From JBLHHI01 sp047614125 (GTDB lineage Bacteria; Bacteroidota; Bacteroidia; NS11-12g; UBA9320), in contig JBLHHI010000078.1 of NCBI GenBank assembly GCA_047614125.1, forward strand, positions 1 to 15,692: a stretch of DNA of 15,692 nucleotides. Reading direction: 5' to 3'. The first letter of the stretch is position 1; every line of letters begins with the position of its first letter. The notes under the pieces are model-generated. The model ran no database searches and was not told the DNA's origin. It saw only the letters and a program-made list of their open reading frames with translations. The translations under genes and the position numbers were made by a program. This document shows, piece by piece, positions 1 to 7,290 of the stretch.

Positions 1-600
1 AACGGAAAACGAATCGACCAGAACCTGTGCCATTACTGCGCCCCACTGGCCAACGGACCCTCTCGTATAGGCACCATCTGCATAGGTTCTGTACCAATTC
101 GTGTCAGAGTTTGTTAACGCTCCATTGGTAGAACTGTTTCCGAATGAACGGCAATATTTGTCGTAATACGAGGTGTCAAACTTATTATACGAAGCGGCTA
201 CGGCGTTGCTTTGTCCTTGAATTAGAAAGACATCTCCAACCACAAGATCTTCAATATCTTGCGTAATTGTTGTCTTGCCGTTTAACTGAAATGAAATCTT
301 ATAGAGGAACTTACCTGCGGGAAGAAATACCATCTGTCTAAAATTGTATTTCGAACCGCTGAGAACCAAGCTGACCTTTATTCTACTCATCAGTTTACCG
401 GATTGATATACATTAATGAATAAGGTTGAATACGACAGGTCGTTGACTACACCGGTTAAAAGATAGTTTGCGCTCTTCGATTTGACATTTTGAGCAAGAA
501 ATGCACCATCCGTTGGTGCATGCGTCAATACTAATTGTGCTGAAGTATTTAGCGAATAAATCATCGCAAAAACCAATAATAACAGACGAATGGTAATCAT
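1..600 (-). CDS. SGNH-type esterase, sialate O-acetylesterase-like (3' end missing)
   Basis: This is an open frame of 200 codons from an ATG at 600-598 running off the left edge, so the C-terminal part is absent. Residues 1-22 form a signal peptide (MITIRLLLLVFAMIYSLNTSAQ). Residues 23-118 look like a beta-rich N-terminal domain. Then comes VGDVFLIQGQSNA (121-133), whose GQSN block is the hallmark of carbohydrate-esterase family 6 / sialate O-acetylesterase proteins, with Ser131 as predicted nucleophile. VGQWGAVMAQ (183-192) fits the following conserved Gly-containing block. The catalytic His/Asp block would lie beyond the window. Expected role: removal of O-acetyl groups from exported glycans. 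Whether it carries a type IX secretion C-terminal domain, as many Bacteroidota esterases do, cannot be seen. A reading frame at 413-607 on the same strand is only a shadow of this gene. Confidence 0.85.
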   Translation of the reverse strand, partial: MITIRLLLLVFAMIYSLNTSAQLVLTHAPTDGAFLAQNVKSKSANYLLTGVVNDLSYSTLFINVYQSGKLMSRIKVSLVLSGSKYNFRQMVFLPAGKFLYKISFQLNGKTTITQDIEDLVVGDVFLIQGQSNAVAASYNKFDTSYYDKYCRSFGNSSTNGALTNSDTNWYRTYADGAYTRGSVGQWGAVMAQVLVDSFSV

Positions 601-604
601 GAAC

Positions 605-612
605 CAAAGGTA
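605..612 (-). promoter_or_regulatory. Possible -7 box of the esterase gene
   Basis: On the minus strand the bases read TACCTTTG, a perfect match to the Bacteroidota -7 consensus TAnnTTTG. The box ends four bases before the esterase ATG, so transcription would begin at or very near the start codon. No TTG is seen at the usual -33 spacing, which weakens the call. Confidence 0.3.
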
Positions 613-622
613 ATTAATTCCA

Positions 623-903
623 AACCTGAGTTCGATTAATCTTTTCAAATTCAGATTTGTATAGAACCCAAGTAGTAAGGCGAAAACAGGAAGGTTTATG
701 TTTATAAACCGACTGATTTCAACGAAGCTAATAGGGTTTTATATACAAAAGTCCGCTTTACACTTGTGAAAAGCGATTTTCATCGTAAAAATTACTCGAA
801 AGGGCCCGCCCTGTCTTCGCAATTTTTACTCGAAACTCACTGTTCACAAGCGTTCTGAATTCAAAATATGAATCGAACTCAGGTTACTAAGAAATAAAAC
901 CCT
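623..903. repeat. Non-coding region built of inverted repeats
   Basis: This stretch between the esterase and the peptide transporter contains several perfect inverted pairs: 623-637 with 871-885 (15 bp, imperfectly extendable to about 32 bp), 733-742 with 894-903 (10 bp), 763-770 with 843-850 (8 bp) and a compact hairpin at 785-829. A separate 7-bp stem with a 4-base loop is at 693-710. Two 10-base direct copies of TTACTCGAAA lie at 792-801 and 826-835. The 733/894 pair interleaves with the 623/871 pair, so not all of it can form one simple stem. No target-site duplication was recognised at 622/886. Bases 904-1081 hold nothing else I can name beyond a weak partial match at 1051-1069 to the repeat family seen near 3.4 kb. 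Confidence 0.55.
785..829. repeat. Strong hairpin inside the inverted-repeat region
   Basis: GTAAAAATT (785-793) pairs perfectly with AATTTTTAC (821-829). Inside, CGAA (797-800) pairs with TTCG (816-819) and AGGGC (801-805) with GCCCT (808-812) around a two-base loop. The GC-rich tip on an AT-rich stem resembles a structured RNA or terminator-like element; it follows the peptide transporter gene and precedes the esterase gene on the minus strand. Confidence 0.5.
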
Positions 904-1081
904 TATAGATGTAATGGGCGAAGTACTTCCATATACTTTTTTTTAGTTGCTATCAATGCATCGTTCAATTTCCAACATAGAAATTGATGGAATAGTTCAG
1001 TGTGTTTGATATCGGGAAATGTAGCAATGATTTACATGATTATTTAAAAGTGGTGCTATCACGGTTGGGTTCTAGTTTCCG

Positions 1082-2437
1082 TTATGCACTCTCCACCGGA
1101 GCCTCTTCTATTTCAACGTCGGCGCCATGGGTTAATGCATTGAGTTTTTTTACAAACAAAACCAAGAGCAATCCAAAGAAAACACAGAAGATGCAAATGC
1201 CAATAAAAATGGCAAAGGGACTGGATTCTTTAAAGGCTGCAGCACCCACCATACCAGCCAATTTATTTCCAAGACCACTTGCACAGAAGTATAAGCCCAT
1301 CATCATGGAAACGTATTTTATTGGAGCCAGCTTAGTGATGAAGTTCAGAATGATGGGAGAGATGCTCAACTCGCCAACTACATGCAAAAGATAGGCAGCA
1401 AGAATCCATAACATAGAGGCCTGACCAGATGTTAAGGTAGACGCATCATAGGCAGCTTTGGCAAGAAATATAAAGCCCAGTCCAGCAATGATGGTACCTA
1501 TGCCCATTTTAAAGATGGTGGAACTTGGCCGTCCTTTTTTGCGCAAGTAATTCCAAATGAAGGCCACAGGAACTCCTATAACCACCACGTAAAAAGCGTG
1601 CAAACTCTGGAACCAGCTGGTGGGTACCGTAAAGCTTCCCAAGGTTCTATTAACCGATGATTTTGTAAAGAGATTCATCAGTCCGCCAGCTTGCTCGTAG
1701 GCGCCCCAAAATACGATTGCAATGAGAAAGGTGAGGCCCAAAACCACCATCCGATCTTTTTCAATCTTCGTGAGTGGCTCTTTTGCCTTTTTGCCTGAAT
1801 TTGGATCCACTACTCTAGGCACGAAATCGCCGATGCCTTTTAGATATTTCTGTCCTCGGATGTACACAAACTGGCCAATCAACATTCCAATTCCGGCCAT
1901 CCCAAAGCCATAGTGCCAATTAATGGTTTCGCCCACATAGCCCACCAGCAGTGGTGCTGCAAAGGCGCCAATGTTTATACCGATGTAAAAGAGCGTAAAG
2001 CCTTTTGTTCTGTTTGGATCGTTCTTCTTGTAGAGCGAACCAACCATGGAAGAAATATTCGGTTTCAGTGCTCCAACGCCAAAAACAATAAAAATACAAC
2101 CGGCGTAAAACGCCTCCAACGTATCGAAGGCTAAAATGAAGTGACCAATGACCAGAAGAAAACCACCGATCAAAACCGTTTTTTTCTGTCCGAGATACCG
2201 ATCGGCAATGATTCCTCCTGGCACCGCCAAGACGTAGACCATCATAGTATACCAACCGTACAAGGCCAGCGCATCTGCCTTTTCCCAACCAACCCCCGGA
2301 TTTACCCCAGTAGCCTTGGCTGCTAAGTATAAAACGAAAATGGCGCGCATGCCGTAATACGAAAAGCGTTCCCACATTTCGGTGAAGAAGAGAACGTATA
2401 GACCTCTAGGGTGAACAGATGTGGTATTATTCGTCAT
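1082..2437 (-). CDS. Proton-dependent oligopeptide transporter (POT/PTR2 family)
   Basis: A 451-residue inner-membrane protein of the major facilitator superfamily, predicted to import di- and tripeptides with protons. Diagnostic motifs are in the expected order: ExxERFSYY at residues 20-28 (helix 1), GGIIADRYLG at 74-83 (first PTR2 signature), Lys125 in the LKPN turn, FYIGINIGA at 150-158 (second PTR2 signature), the YEQ of helix 7 at 247-249, and GELSISP at 355-361, whose Glu356 corresponds to the helix-10 glutamate implicated in proton coupling. The length is at the short end for bacterial members. The ATG at 2437 is the natural start because the ExxER motif begins 20 residues later; no Shine-Dalgarno is seen. 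It is a stand-alone gene, with 132 bp to the beta-barrel gene upstream and 481 bp to the esterase downstream. Substrate range cannot be told from sequence. Confidence 0.93.
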   Translation of the reverse strand: MTNNTTSVHPRGLYVLFFTEMWERFSYYGMRAIFVLYLAAKATGVNPGVGWEKADALALYGWYTMMVYVLAVPGGIIADRYLGQKKTVLIGGFLLVIGHFILAFDTLEAFYAGCIFIVFGVGALKPNISSMVGSLYKKNDPNRTKGFTLFYIGINIGAFAAPLLVGYVGETINWHYGFGMAGIGMLIGQFVYIRGQKYLKGIGDFVPRVVDPNSGKKAKEPLTKIEKDRMVVLGLTFLIAIVFWGAYEQAGGLMNLFTKSSVNRTLGSFTVPTSWFQSLHAFYVVVIGVPVAFIWNYLRKKGRPSSTIFKMGIGTIIAGLGFIFLAKAAYDASTLTSGQASMLWILAAYLLHVVGELSISPIILNFITKLAPIKYVSMMMGLYFCASGLGNKLAGMVGAAAFKESSPFAIFIGICIFCVFFGLLLVLFVKKLNALTHGADVEIEEAPVESA

Positions 2438-2516
2438 AGGTAATTATTGGGTTAAAAGTGGCAATGATATGCAAATAGCCATCAATGTGGCTGATTGCTC
2501 GAAGAAGATGCGATTA

Positions 2517-2551
2517 AAGTGGTTGGTGATAGCCAAACACGGCGAAATCCA
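2517..2551 (+). repeat. Dispersed palindromic repeat, copy A
   Basis: This copy begins AAGTGGTTGGTGATA and ends CACGGCGAAATCC, matching copies B (3374-3413) and C (3494-3530) in both the 5' block and the GGCGAAA block with a variable middle. It lies between the beta-barrel gene and the peptide transporter gene. Confidence 0.5.
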
Positions 2552-2569
2552 CAGATTCTCTTTTTGACT

Positions 2570-3214
2570 TTAATTCACCATAAACGAAAACCCAAGCCTT
2601 GCTTCAAACGAAGCGACATTATTTAATTCGCCTTTGAAATAATTTGAAACGGTCTGAGAAGAAATCAAACTCATATCCTTATAAATCTTAAAAGATTGCG
2701 CAAGTCCAACATCCAAGCCAATATTAAAATCAGTCGACTTTCTTGAAACTTCCTCTCCATCCCAATTGGGCGCTGCGAAATACTTGAAATGATAGAAATT
2801 GAGTCGAGCGCCAGAGGCTAAACCTAATTTGAAACGAGCATTATTAATTACGTTGTATCGCATCCAAAGAGGTACGTCTATGAATATTTCCAAGTACTTG
2901 ATGTGCACTGGGCCTACAAAAGGATCTCCACCTCCAAAACTTGGATTTCTGAAGCCATTGAATTCAACCGTCCCTGTTTTACGATGTGAAAGACCAAGGG
3001 TAGACGACCAACGCTTATTTGAATAGAATTGAAATCCAGCATCAATACCTTGAGCAAGTGGAGGCGCAATCCAATAAACGCCAAAGCCGGTGGATACCAG
3101 CGACCAGTCATAGTTTATGTAAACTTCAATTATCCTAAATTCTTGTTGCTCCGTTTGGGCATTTGTTCGTAAGATGTTGCAGAGGCAGAAAAATATAAGT
3201 ATTGGATATTTCAA
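2570..3214 (-). CDS. Small outer-membrane beta-barrel protein
   Basis: This 214-residue protein has a signal peptide (residues 1-20, ending RTNAQ) followed by alternating hydrophobic/polar strands rich in Gly, Phe and Tyr, and it ends GFSFMVN. The pattern fits the PorT/OmpA-like outer-membrane barrels common in Bacteroidota, probably about eight strands. The start codon is TTG at 3214-3212: no in-frame ATG exists near the signal peptide, and residues 2-20 form a good signal sequence. Upstream on the minus strand TATATTCG sits six bases before the start, one mismatch from TAnnTTTG. No catalytic motif is visible and I do not recognise a specific function. It is not obviously in an operon: 132 bp separate it from the transporter gene and over 1 kb from mnmE. 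Confidence 0.75.
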   Translation of the reverse strand: MKYPILIFFCLCNILRTNAQTEQQEFRIIEVYINYDWSLVSTGFGVYWIAPPLAQGIDAGFQFYSNKRWSSTLGLSHRKTGTVEFNGFRNPSFGGGDPFVGPVHIKYLEIFIDVPLWMRYNVINNARFKLGLASGARLNFYHFKYFAAPNWDGEEVSRKSTDFNIGLDVGLAQSFKIYKDMSLISSQTVSNYFKGELNNVASFEARLGFSFMVN

Positions 3215-3373
3215 GGTAAACGAATATACAAAACTGTGTCCGGCAGGTTTTAATCCAATTTTAGAAAAGCAGGCATCCGGGTAAACACTTCAGTAAAGTT
3301 CTTGTTAGTTATAATATCAACTTCGGCTTTGATCCCAATTGGCCCCTTCTTTAAAATGCTTCAGTCTCCGTAC

Positions 3374-3413
3374 AAGTGGTTTGTGATAACACCAACCAGG
3401 GCGAAAAGTCAAC
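3374..3413 (+). repeat. Dispersed palindromic repeat, copy B
   Basis: This copy contains AAGTGG, then GTGATAACACCAACCAGGGC, then GAAAAGTCAAC. It shares the AAGTGGTT, GTGATA and GGCGAAA blocks with copies A and C. It is followed by a small GTCAAC/GTTGAC inverted pair at 3409-3430. Confidence 0.5.
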
Positions 3414-3493
3414 CGTTCAGTGTGTTGACTGGTGGTGAAAGTTTGTTAAAAATTGCGGTTTCACGTACTCTGATTGAGCCATATCACAAGGTT

Positions 3494-3530
3494 AAGTAGT
3501 TGGTGATGGCAGTTACCACGGCGAAAATTT
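3494..3530 (+). repeat. Dispersed palindromic repeat, copy C
   Basis: The sequence runs AAGTAGTTGGTGATGGC, then AGTTACCACGGCGAAAATTT. It has the same orientation as A and B, and the middle third is the divergent part. Confidence 0.5.
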
Positions 3531-3643
3531 AAAGACCTTTATCCGATAAGGCTTAAAGATTTTTAGAAGGAAGCCAGAGGTTTTGTTTTTTTGGTTCGTG
3601 TTATTATCATAGAGCCCCCGTTCATGTTATCAAGCAAGTTGCC

Positions 3644-3667
3644 CAGGTTGGTGTTGTCACCAACCTG
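3644..3667. repeat. Perfect 10-bp hairpin related to the repeat family (copy D)
   Basis: CAGGTTGGTG (3644-3653) and CACCAACCTG (3658-3667) are exact inverted copies around the four-base loop TTGT. It has the GTTGGTG core of copies A-C but here both arms are intact, so it may represent the undegenerated hairpin of that family. Confidence 0.6.
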
Positions 3668-3737
3668 AATTTTAAGGTGCAAGAATCTCACACTAGTCAA
3701 CCTTACAGTGTCGCTAATGGTGGTAAAGGTTTGTGAT

Positions 3738-3798
3738 CCGCCCAGCCTGCGGCGGCTTAACAAAACTATCAAATCGCAGATTTGTGGTTTTGTATAAC
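3738..3798. repeat. Hairpin repeat, second family, copy 1
   Basis: Two stacked stems: CCGCC (3738-3742) with GGCGG (3751-3755), then CAAAAC (3761-3766) with GTTTTG (3787-3792) enclosing CAAATC (3770-3775) with GATTTG (3779-3784). The second structure has the same layout and nearly the same sequence as the hairpin at 4229-4271. Confidence 0.6.
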
Positions 3799-3813
3799 AT
3801 CCCAAATGCCGTG

Positions 3814-3829
3814 CCTGCCGGCAAGCAGG
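3814..3829. repeat. Short GC-rich palindrome
   Basis: CCTGCCGGCAAGCAGG has 5-bp arms (CCTGC and GCAGG) and an internal TGCCGGCA palindrome. It lies 15 bp beyond the preceding hairpin repeat and may be part of the same element. Confidence 0.4.
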
Positions 3830-4102
3830 GATAGTCCGACAATTTGTGTTTTGAAGGGAAATTTGAAAATGACTTTAGCACATGGGAGAGGTTTAAAACC
3901 ACAATTTAAAGATACAGATTTTTCGCAAGAGGCAACGGTCAGACTGTATAATTTCCACTGCTTTGGTCTTGATCTTTAATCGCCTTTTTTATGAGGAGGG
4001 TGTATATTTAAAATGCTCTTGGGATTTGTACAGGGGATACTCAATTCACCCCAACTATCCGTAGTCTGAAGAGTTGGCTTGCGGGGCAGCGACTACGGAT
4101 TT

Positions 4103-4120
4103 GAACTTATCACCAACCAG
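4103..4120 (-). repeat. Dispersed palindromic repeat, partial copy E
   Basis: On the minus strand this reads CTGGTTGGTGATAAGTTC, sharing GGTTGGTGATA with copy A but in the opposite orientation and without the GGCGAAA block. Confidence 0.35.
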
Positions 4121-4141
4121 AATGGTAATTTGGAAATTAGG

Positions 4142-4256
4142 AAGAGACCCTTCCCTGCGGTCAGGGTGAACAAAATTACGCAAATCGAAGATTGTGGAGT
4201 AGGTAAGAGACCCTTCCCTGCGGTCTGGGTGAACAAAACTATGCAAATCGAAGATT
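4142..4256. repeat. 52-bp direct repeat, two copies
   Basis: 4142-4193 and 4205-4256 are identical at 49 of 52 positions by hand count, with a 63-bp period. Both contain AAGAGACCCTTCCCTGCGGT and GCAAATCGAAGATT. Only the second copy is followed by the matching right arm that completes a hairpin (4229-4271), so the first looks like a truncated duplicate. Small open frames over it repeat the peptide HPDRREGSL, which is a by-product of the DNA repeat. Confidence 0.8.
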
Positions 4257-4271
4257 TGCTGTTTTGTTCAC
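4229..4271 (-). terminator. Long perfect hairpin at the mnmE 3' end
   Basis: GTGAACAAAAC (4229-4239) pairs with GTTTTGTTCAC (4261-4271), and GCAAATC (4243-4249) with GATTTGC (4253-4259), loop GAA. The mnmE stop codon (4270-4268 on the minus strand) is inside the outer arm. The structure would form at the very end of the mnmE transcript. There is no clear U-run after it, so it may protect or end the message rather than act as a classical intrinsic terminator. Confidence 0.5.
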
Positions 4272-5611
4272 TTTCCGATACAGAACCTCGTAAAAATCGA
4301 ATCCAAAAGATCCTCTGTAGTAACTTCCCCGGTAATGAGGCCAAGGTGGAACAGCGCCTGCCGGATGTCGAGGGCAATGAGATCGCCCGTGAGACCCGTA
4401 GAGATAGCCGTTAATACAGCTTGTAGTGCAACCGAGCTGTCGCTCAATGCCTTTGCATGTCGTACATTCGATATCATGGTTTCATTGCCAAAGGCATAAT
4501 TCTCGGCAACCGTTTTTAGGGCCTCAAGCAACGTTGATATGTCTTTGTTTTTTGCCGAAATAAAAAGGGTCGATTCCGGATAGCCAATGGGCTGTATTGT
4601 GTCATCCGCCTTATTTCCTACCATGAGAACGTGTTTGATCTTTGGCAAGGAATATACTTCCGTTGCCACCTCTTCCGCAGAATTTTCTTTTACATCAAAG
4701 AGGTAAATCAATAACTCAGCTTTTTGCATTAAGTTTTTGGTGCGCTCTACACCAATTTTCTCGATTACATCCTCACTCTCACGCAATCCGGCCGTATCGA
4801 TTAAACGAAATTGTACTCCATTCAGCACAAAGGCTTCCTCAATCGAATCTCGGGTGGTTCCGGCAATGTCGGATACGATGGCGCGTTCTTCATTTAGGAG
4901 CGCATTGAGTAAGGTGCTCTTGCCCGAATTTGGCTTGCCAACTAATACCGTAGCAATGCCGTTTTTTAACGCATTCCCCGAATCGAAAGATGAATGTAAT
5001 TGATTGATTTTAAGAAGAATAGTCTCAACCAGCGAAGTCAACCGAGTTCGATCCGCAAATTCCACATCTTCTTCTCCAAAGTCGTTTTCCAGTTCAATGA
5101 GGGCGGCAAAGTCAATCAATTCTTGACGCAAGGCCGCAATGTCGCTACTAAACCCACCCCGCATTTGTGATATAGCCATTTGCAATCCCGCTTCGCTCGA
5201 TGAATGAATCATATCTGCCACAGCTTCGGCTTGGGCAAGGTCGAGTTTTTTGTTGAGAAAGGCTCGTAAGGTAAACTCGCCGGGCTCAGCCATACGGGCG
5301 CCATTTTGGGTTAATACATCAATGATTCTTCGGGTTATGTACGGCGACCCATGACACGATATTTCAACGGAATCTTCACCAGTATACGAAGTTGGATTTC
5401 TAAATACAGTAAGAAGCACTTCGTCAATCACCACATCCTGGTTACGGATGGTTCCGAAGTGCAAGGTATACCCTTTGGCGTCTGCAATGTTTTTGCTAAA
5501 AACCTTGTTGGCAACCGCAATGGCGTCTTTGCCCGAAAGGCGCACTACCGCAATGGCTGATACGCCTGCTGGTGTGGCGGGTGCCGCAATGGTGTCATCG
5601 AAGTTTGTCAT
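4268..5611 (-). CDS. mnmE: tRNA uridine-5-carboxymethylaminomethyl modification GTPase MnmE
   Basis: This is a full-length protein of 447 residues. MnmE works with MnmG in the cytoplasm to modify U34 of certain tRNAs, using a methylene-tetrahydrofolate-derived carbon and GTP hydrolysis. Visible parts: N-terminal folate-binding domain starting DTIAAPATPAG (5-15); helical region with FGEEDVEF (178-185); inserted G domain with GKPNSGKS (P-loop, 225-232), TTRD (252-255), DTAG (272-275) and NKAD (333-336); and the C-terminal CIGK (444-447), whose Cys444 is the conserved functional cysteine. All key residues are present. The ATG at 5611 gives the standard N-terminus. Upstream on the minus strand TGTCTTTG ends four bases before the ATG, one mismatch from a -7 box. 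The gene appears single, with 211 bp to the lipoprotein gene upstream and a repeat hairpin overlapping its stop codon. Confidence 0.98.
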   Translation of the reverse strand: MTNFDDTIAAPATPAGVSAIAVVRLSGKDAIAVANKVFSKNIADAKGYTLHFGTIRNQDVVIDEVLLTVFRNPTSYTGEDSVEISCHGSPYITRRIIDVLTQNGARMAEPGEFTLRAFLNKKLDLAQAEAVADMIHSSSEAGLQMAISQMRGGFSSDIAALRQELIDFAALIELENDFGEEDVEFADRTRLTSLVETILLKINQLHSSFDSGNALKNGIATVLVGKPNSGKSTLLNALLNEERAIVSDIAGTTRDSIEEAFVLNGVQFRLIDTAGLRESEDVIEKIGVERTKNLMQKAELLIYLFDVKENSAEEVATEVYSLPKIKHVLMVGNKADDTIQPIGYPESTLFISAKNKDISTLLEALKTVAENYAFGNETMISNVRHAKALSDSSVALQAVLTAISTGLTGDLIALDIRQALFHLGLITGEVTTEDLLDSIFTRFCIGK

Positions 5612-5822
5612 CTTGCAAAGACAATCAAATAGTACGTAAATCAGTTAGCCAAATGCAGAATTATCTGAGATTTGTCGCGATAAATTGAAATCAAGATCAT
5701 TTTAGCATGCACAATCGATGCATTCGAGCTCAACAAAAATAATCGCTTTCCATCATAACAGAAATGCACAGATCCGTTGCAACTTGGATATGATCTTACC
5801 AATCCGAAAGTTTTTCATAAAC

Positions 5823-6356
5823 CTATTTGGTCATCGTAGTAATCACATCCACTCGGGTTTCATTTACCACGCCGTTTTGGGTTTGTTTCTGATATATTTT
5901 GGATTTGTAAACCAATTTAGTAGAGGTAAGTTCCAACATTTCAGCTTCTTGTTTAACGCCACCCACTGAATTGGTTACTATAAAGACCTTTGATGTTGAA
6001 TCGTAGCTAAATGTACCAGTTGTTACTGTTTGAGGAATATCTGACGTTTGATCCTGAACCGTACCACCAAAGTTGAGTGATGTCGTACTTGTGTACGCTA
6101 TATCCGATTTAAAAGTGCTATCACTTTTGAATTCAACGGTGCCAACTTCTTTTGTGCTTACAGCGGTAAACGTGGCAACAAGTTCGCCATCCCAATGAAT
6201 GGTTCCATTTTCTTGCACTACCTTCGATAAATCCCAAACTCCAATAATAGGACCGGCGGTTTTACCCATTGGAGTAGGCGTTGGAGTAGGACCATCGTCT
6301 TTACAACCTGACAGAATTAAACAAAGGGTAATGGGAATAATTAATAGGTTTTTCAT
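5823..6356 (-). CDS. Lipocalin-like lipoprotein, probably surface exposed
   Basis: A 177-residue protein with a lipoprotein signal: MKNLLIIPITLCLILSGC, lipobox LSGC with Cys18 as the lipidated residue. The mature start CKDDG matches the K-(D/E)2 export signal described for surface lipoproteins of Capnocytophaga, so surface location is likely but inferred. A PTPTPTP spacer (residues 23-29) follows, then a beta-rich domain starting IIGVWDLSKV (38-47) and continuing with short strands through residue 177, like the lipocalin-like domains of small Bacteroidota lipoproteins. No enzyme motif is seen; ligand binding is only a family expectation. The 167 bp upstream to the LOG gene suggests its own promoter, though a TATATTGG about 20 bases upstream of the ATG is only a rough box. 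The 211 bp downstream to mnmE hold nothing clear. Confidence 0.75.
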   Translation of the reverse strand: MKNLLIIPITLCLILSGCKDDGPTPTPTPMGKTAGPIIGVWDLSKVVQENGTIHWDGELVATFTAVSTKEVGTVEFKSDSTFKSDIAYTSTTSLNFGGTVQDQTSDIPQTVTTGTFSYDSTSKVFIVTNSVGGVKQEAEMLELTSTKLVYKSKIYQKQTQNGVVNETRVDVITTMTK

Positions 6357-6523
6357 ATTTTGTTATTTGTTTGGACCAATATATGAAATAATTAAACATA
6401 CGATTCTTCCAAAACGGTACGTTTTTTAGCGGTTAACTTCATAGCCATTCTAGATGTTTATTGTGGTTCAAAAATGAGATGTATGAACCAACCATTTCTG
6501 AACCAAAATAAAACCATTTCAAC

Positions 6524-7228
6524 TTAGAAGTTTAAACTCATGCTGTACCGGCTGTAGAAGTCAAAAATTTCTTCAACGGCCTCATCTGCAGTGTCTACCA
6601 ACTTAAACAAGTTCATATCTGCGGCACTTACATTCTGTTCTTTTTCCAACATAACATTTTTAATCCAATCCATTAAACCACCCCAATACTCCACGCCAAC
6701 CAAGATGATTGGAAATTGAGCCGTTTTTTGTGTTTGAACTAAAGTAAGTGCTTCAAATAATTCATCCAAGGTACCAAAGCCACCCGGCAACACAATAAAG
6801 CCCTGGGCATACTTCATAAACATTACCTTTCGAACAAAGAAGAAATGAAAGTTGATCAACTTATCTTCATCAATGTACGGATTGGAAGTCTGCTCAAAGG
6901 GCAATTCAATGTTTAAACCCACCGAGCTGCCTTTTTCCATACTGGCACCTTTATTCGCTGCTTCCATAATGCCAGGGCCGCCGCCTGTAATAACGCCTAA
7001 ACCAGCCTTGCTCAGCTTACGGGCAATATCAACACCCATTTCGTAATACTTTGTTCCGGGTTTTGTACGTGCCGATCCAAAAATGGATACACATGGCTCT
7101 ACCTTCGCCAATTTATCATAGCCCTCTACAAACTCTGCCATTACCTTAAAAATATTCCAGGAATCCGAGCTCTTCACCTCCGGCCAATGTTTAATTTCAA
7201 AGGCCTTCTTAATTCGTTCTTCGTTCAT
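6524..7228 (-). CDS. LOG-family (TIGR00730-type) Rossmann-fold protein
   Basis: A 234-residue cytoplasmic protein of the family once labelled lysine decarboxylase-like. Typical members are nucleoside 5'-monophosphate phosphoribohydrolases (cytokinin-activating enzymes of the LOG type); the natural substrate in non-plant-associated bacteria is often unknown. Visible motifs: SIFGSART (48-55), TGGGPGIMEAANKGA (81-95), and the signature PGGFGTLDE (148-156) with the catalytic-site glutamate, plus Arg133 ahead of it. All key motifs are present and the length is normal. The gene follows the symporter on the same strand with 62 bp between, probably as the third gene of the hydrolase-symporter unit. 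After its stop on the minus strand a weak GGTTCA/TGAACC inverted pair (6465-6489) has no T-run, so I do not call a terminator there. Confidence 0.9.
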   Translation of the reverse strand: MNEERIKKAFEIKHWPEVKSSDSWNIFKVMAEFVEGYDKLAKVEPCVSIFGSARTKPGTKYYEMGVDIARKLSKAGLGVITGGGPGIMEAANKGASMEKGSSVGLNIELPFEQTSNPYIDEDKLINFHFFFVRKVMFMKYAQGFIVLPGGFGTLDELFEALTLVQTQKTAQFPIILVGVEYWGGLMDWIKNVMLEKEQNVSAADMNLFKLVDTADEAVEEIFDFYSRYSMSLNF

Positions 7229-7290
7229 ATTTATGCTTTATTTTGTTCTATTTAATTGAGAATCTTGTTCTTCTTTTTGATATGCTTTTA

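Larger units (their letters stand above)
3215..4267. other. Long non-coding region rich in repeats
   Basis: About 1.05 kb between the beta-barrel gene and the 3' end of mnmE. Short open frames on both strands here lack signal peptides, domains or consistent composition, and several coincide with the repeats, so I call none a gene. Content: palindromic repeat copies B, C, D and E; two copies of a CAAATC/GATTTG hairpin; a CCTGC/GCAGG palindrome; and a 52-bp near-perfect direct repeat (all listed separately). Between these, 3215-3370, 3535-3640 and 3831-4100 hold nothing else I can name. Confidence 0.7.

Noticed and set aside
501..521. Perfect 8-bp inverted repeat ATGCACCA/TGGTGCAT
   Set aside because: It lies inside the esterase coding sequence in an ordinary stretch of the protein and has no relation to other repeats.
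1920..2375. Open frame of 151 codons on the minus strand
   Set aside because: It lies entirely within the peptide transporter gene in another frame, and its product has no family motif.
3215..4267. CRISPR array
   Set aside because: The repeats here are degenerate, irregularly spaced and in both orientations, with no constant spacer length and no cas genes nearby.
4079..4414. Overlapping open frames on both strands near the mnmE 3' end, one with a repeated HPDRREGSL peptide
   Set aside because: The repetition comes from the 52-bp DNA repeat, and the frames run into mnmE out of frame.
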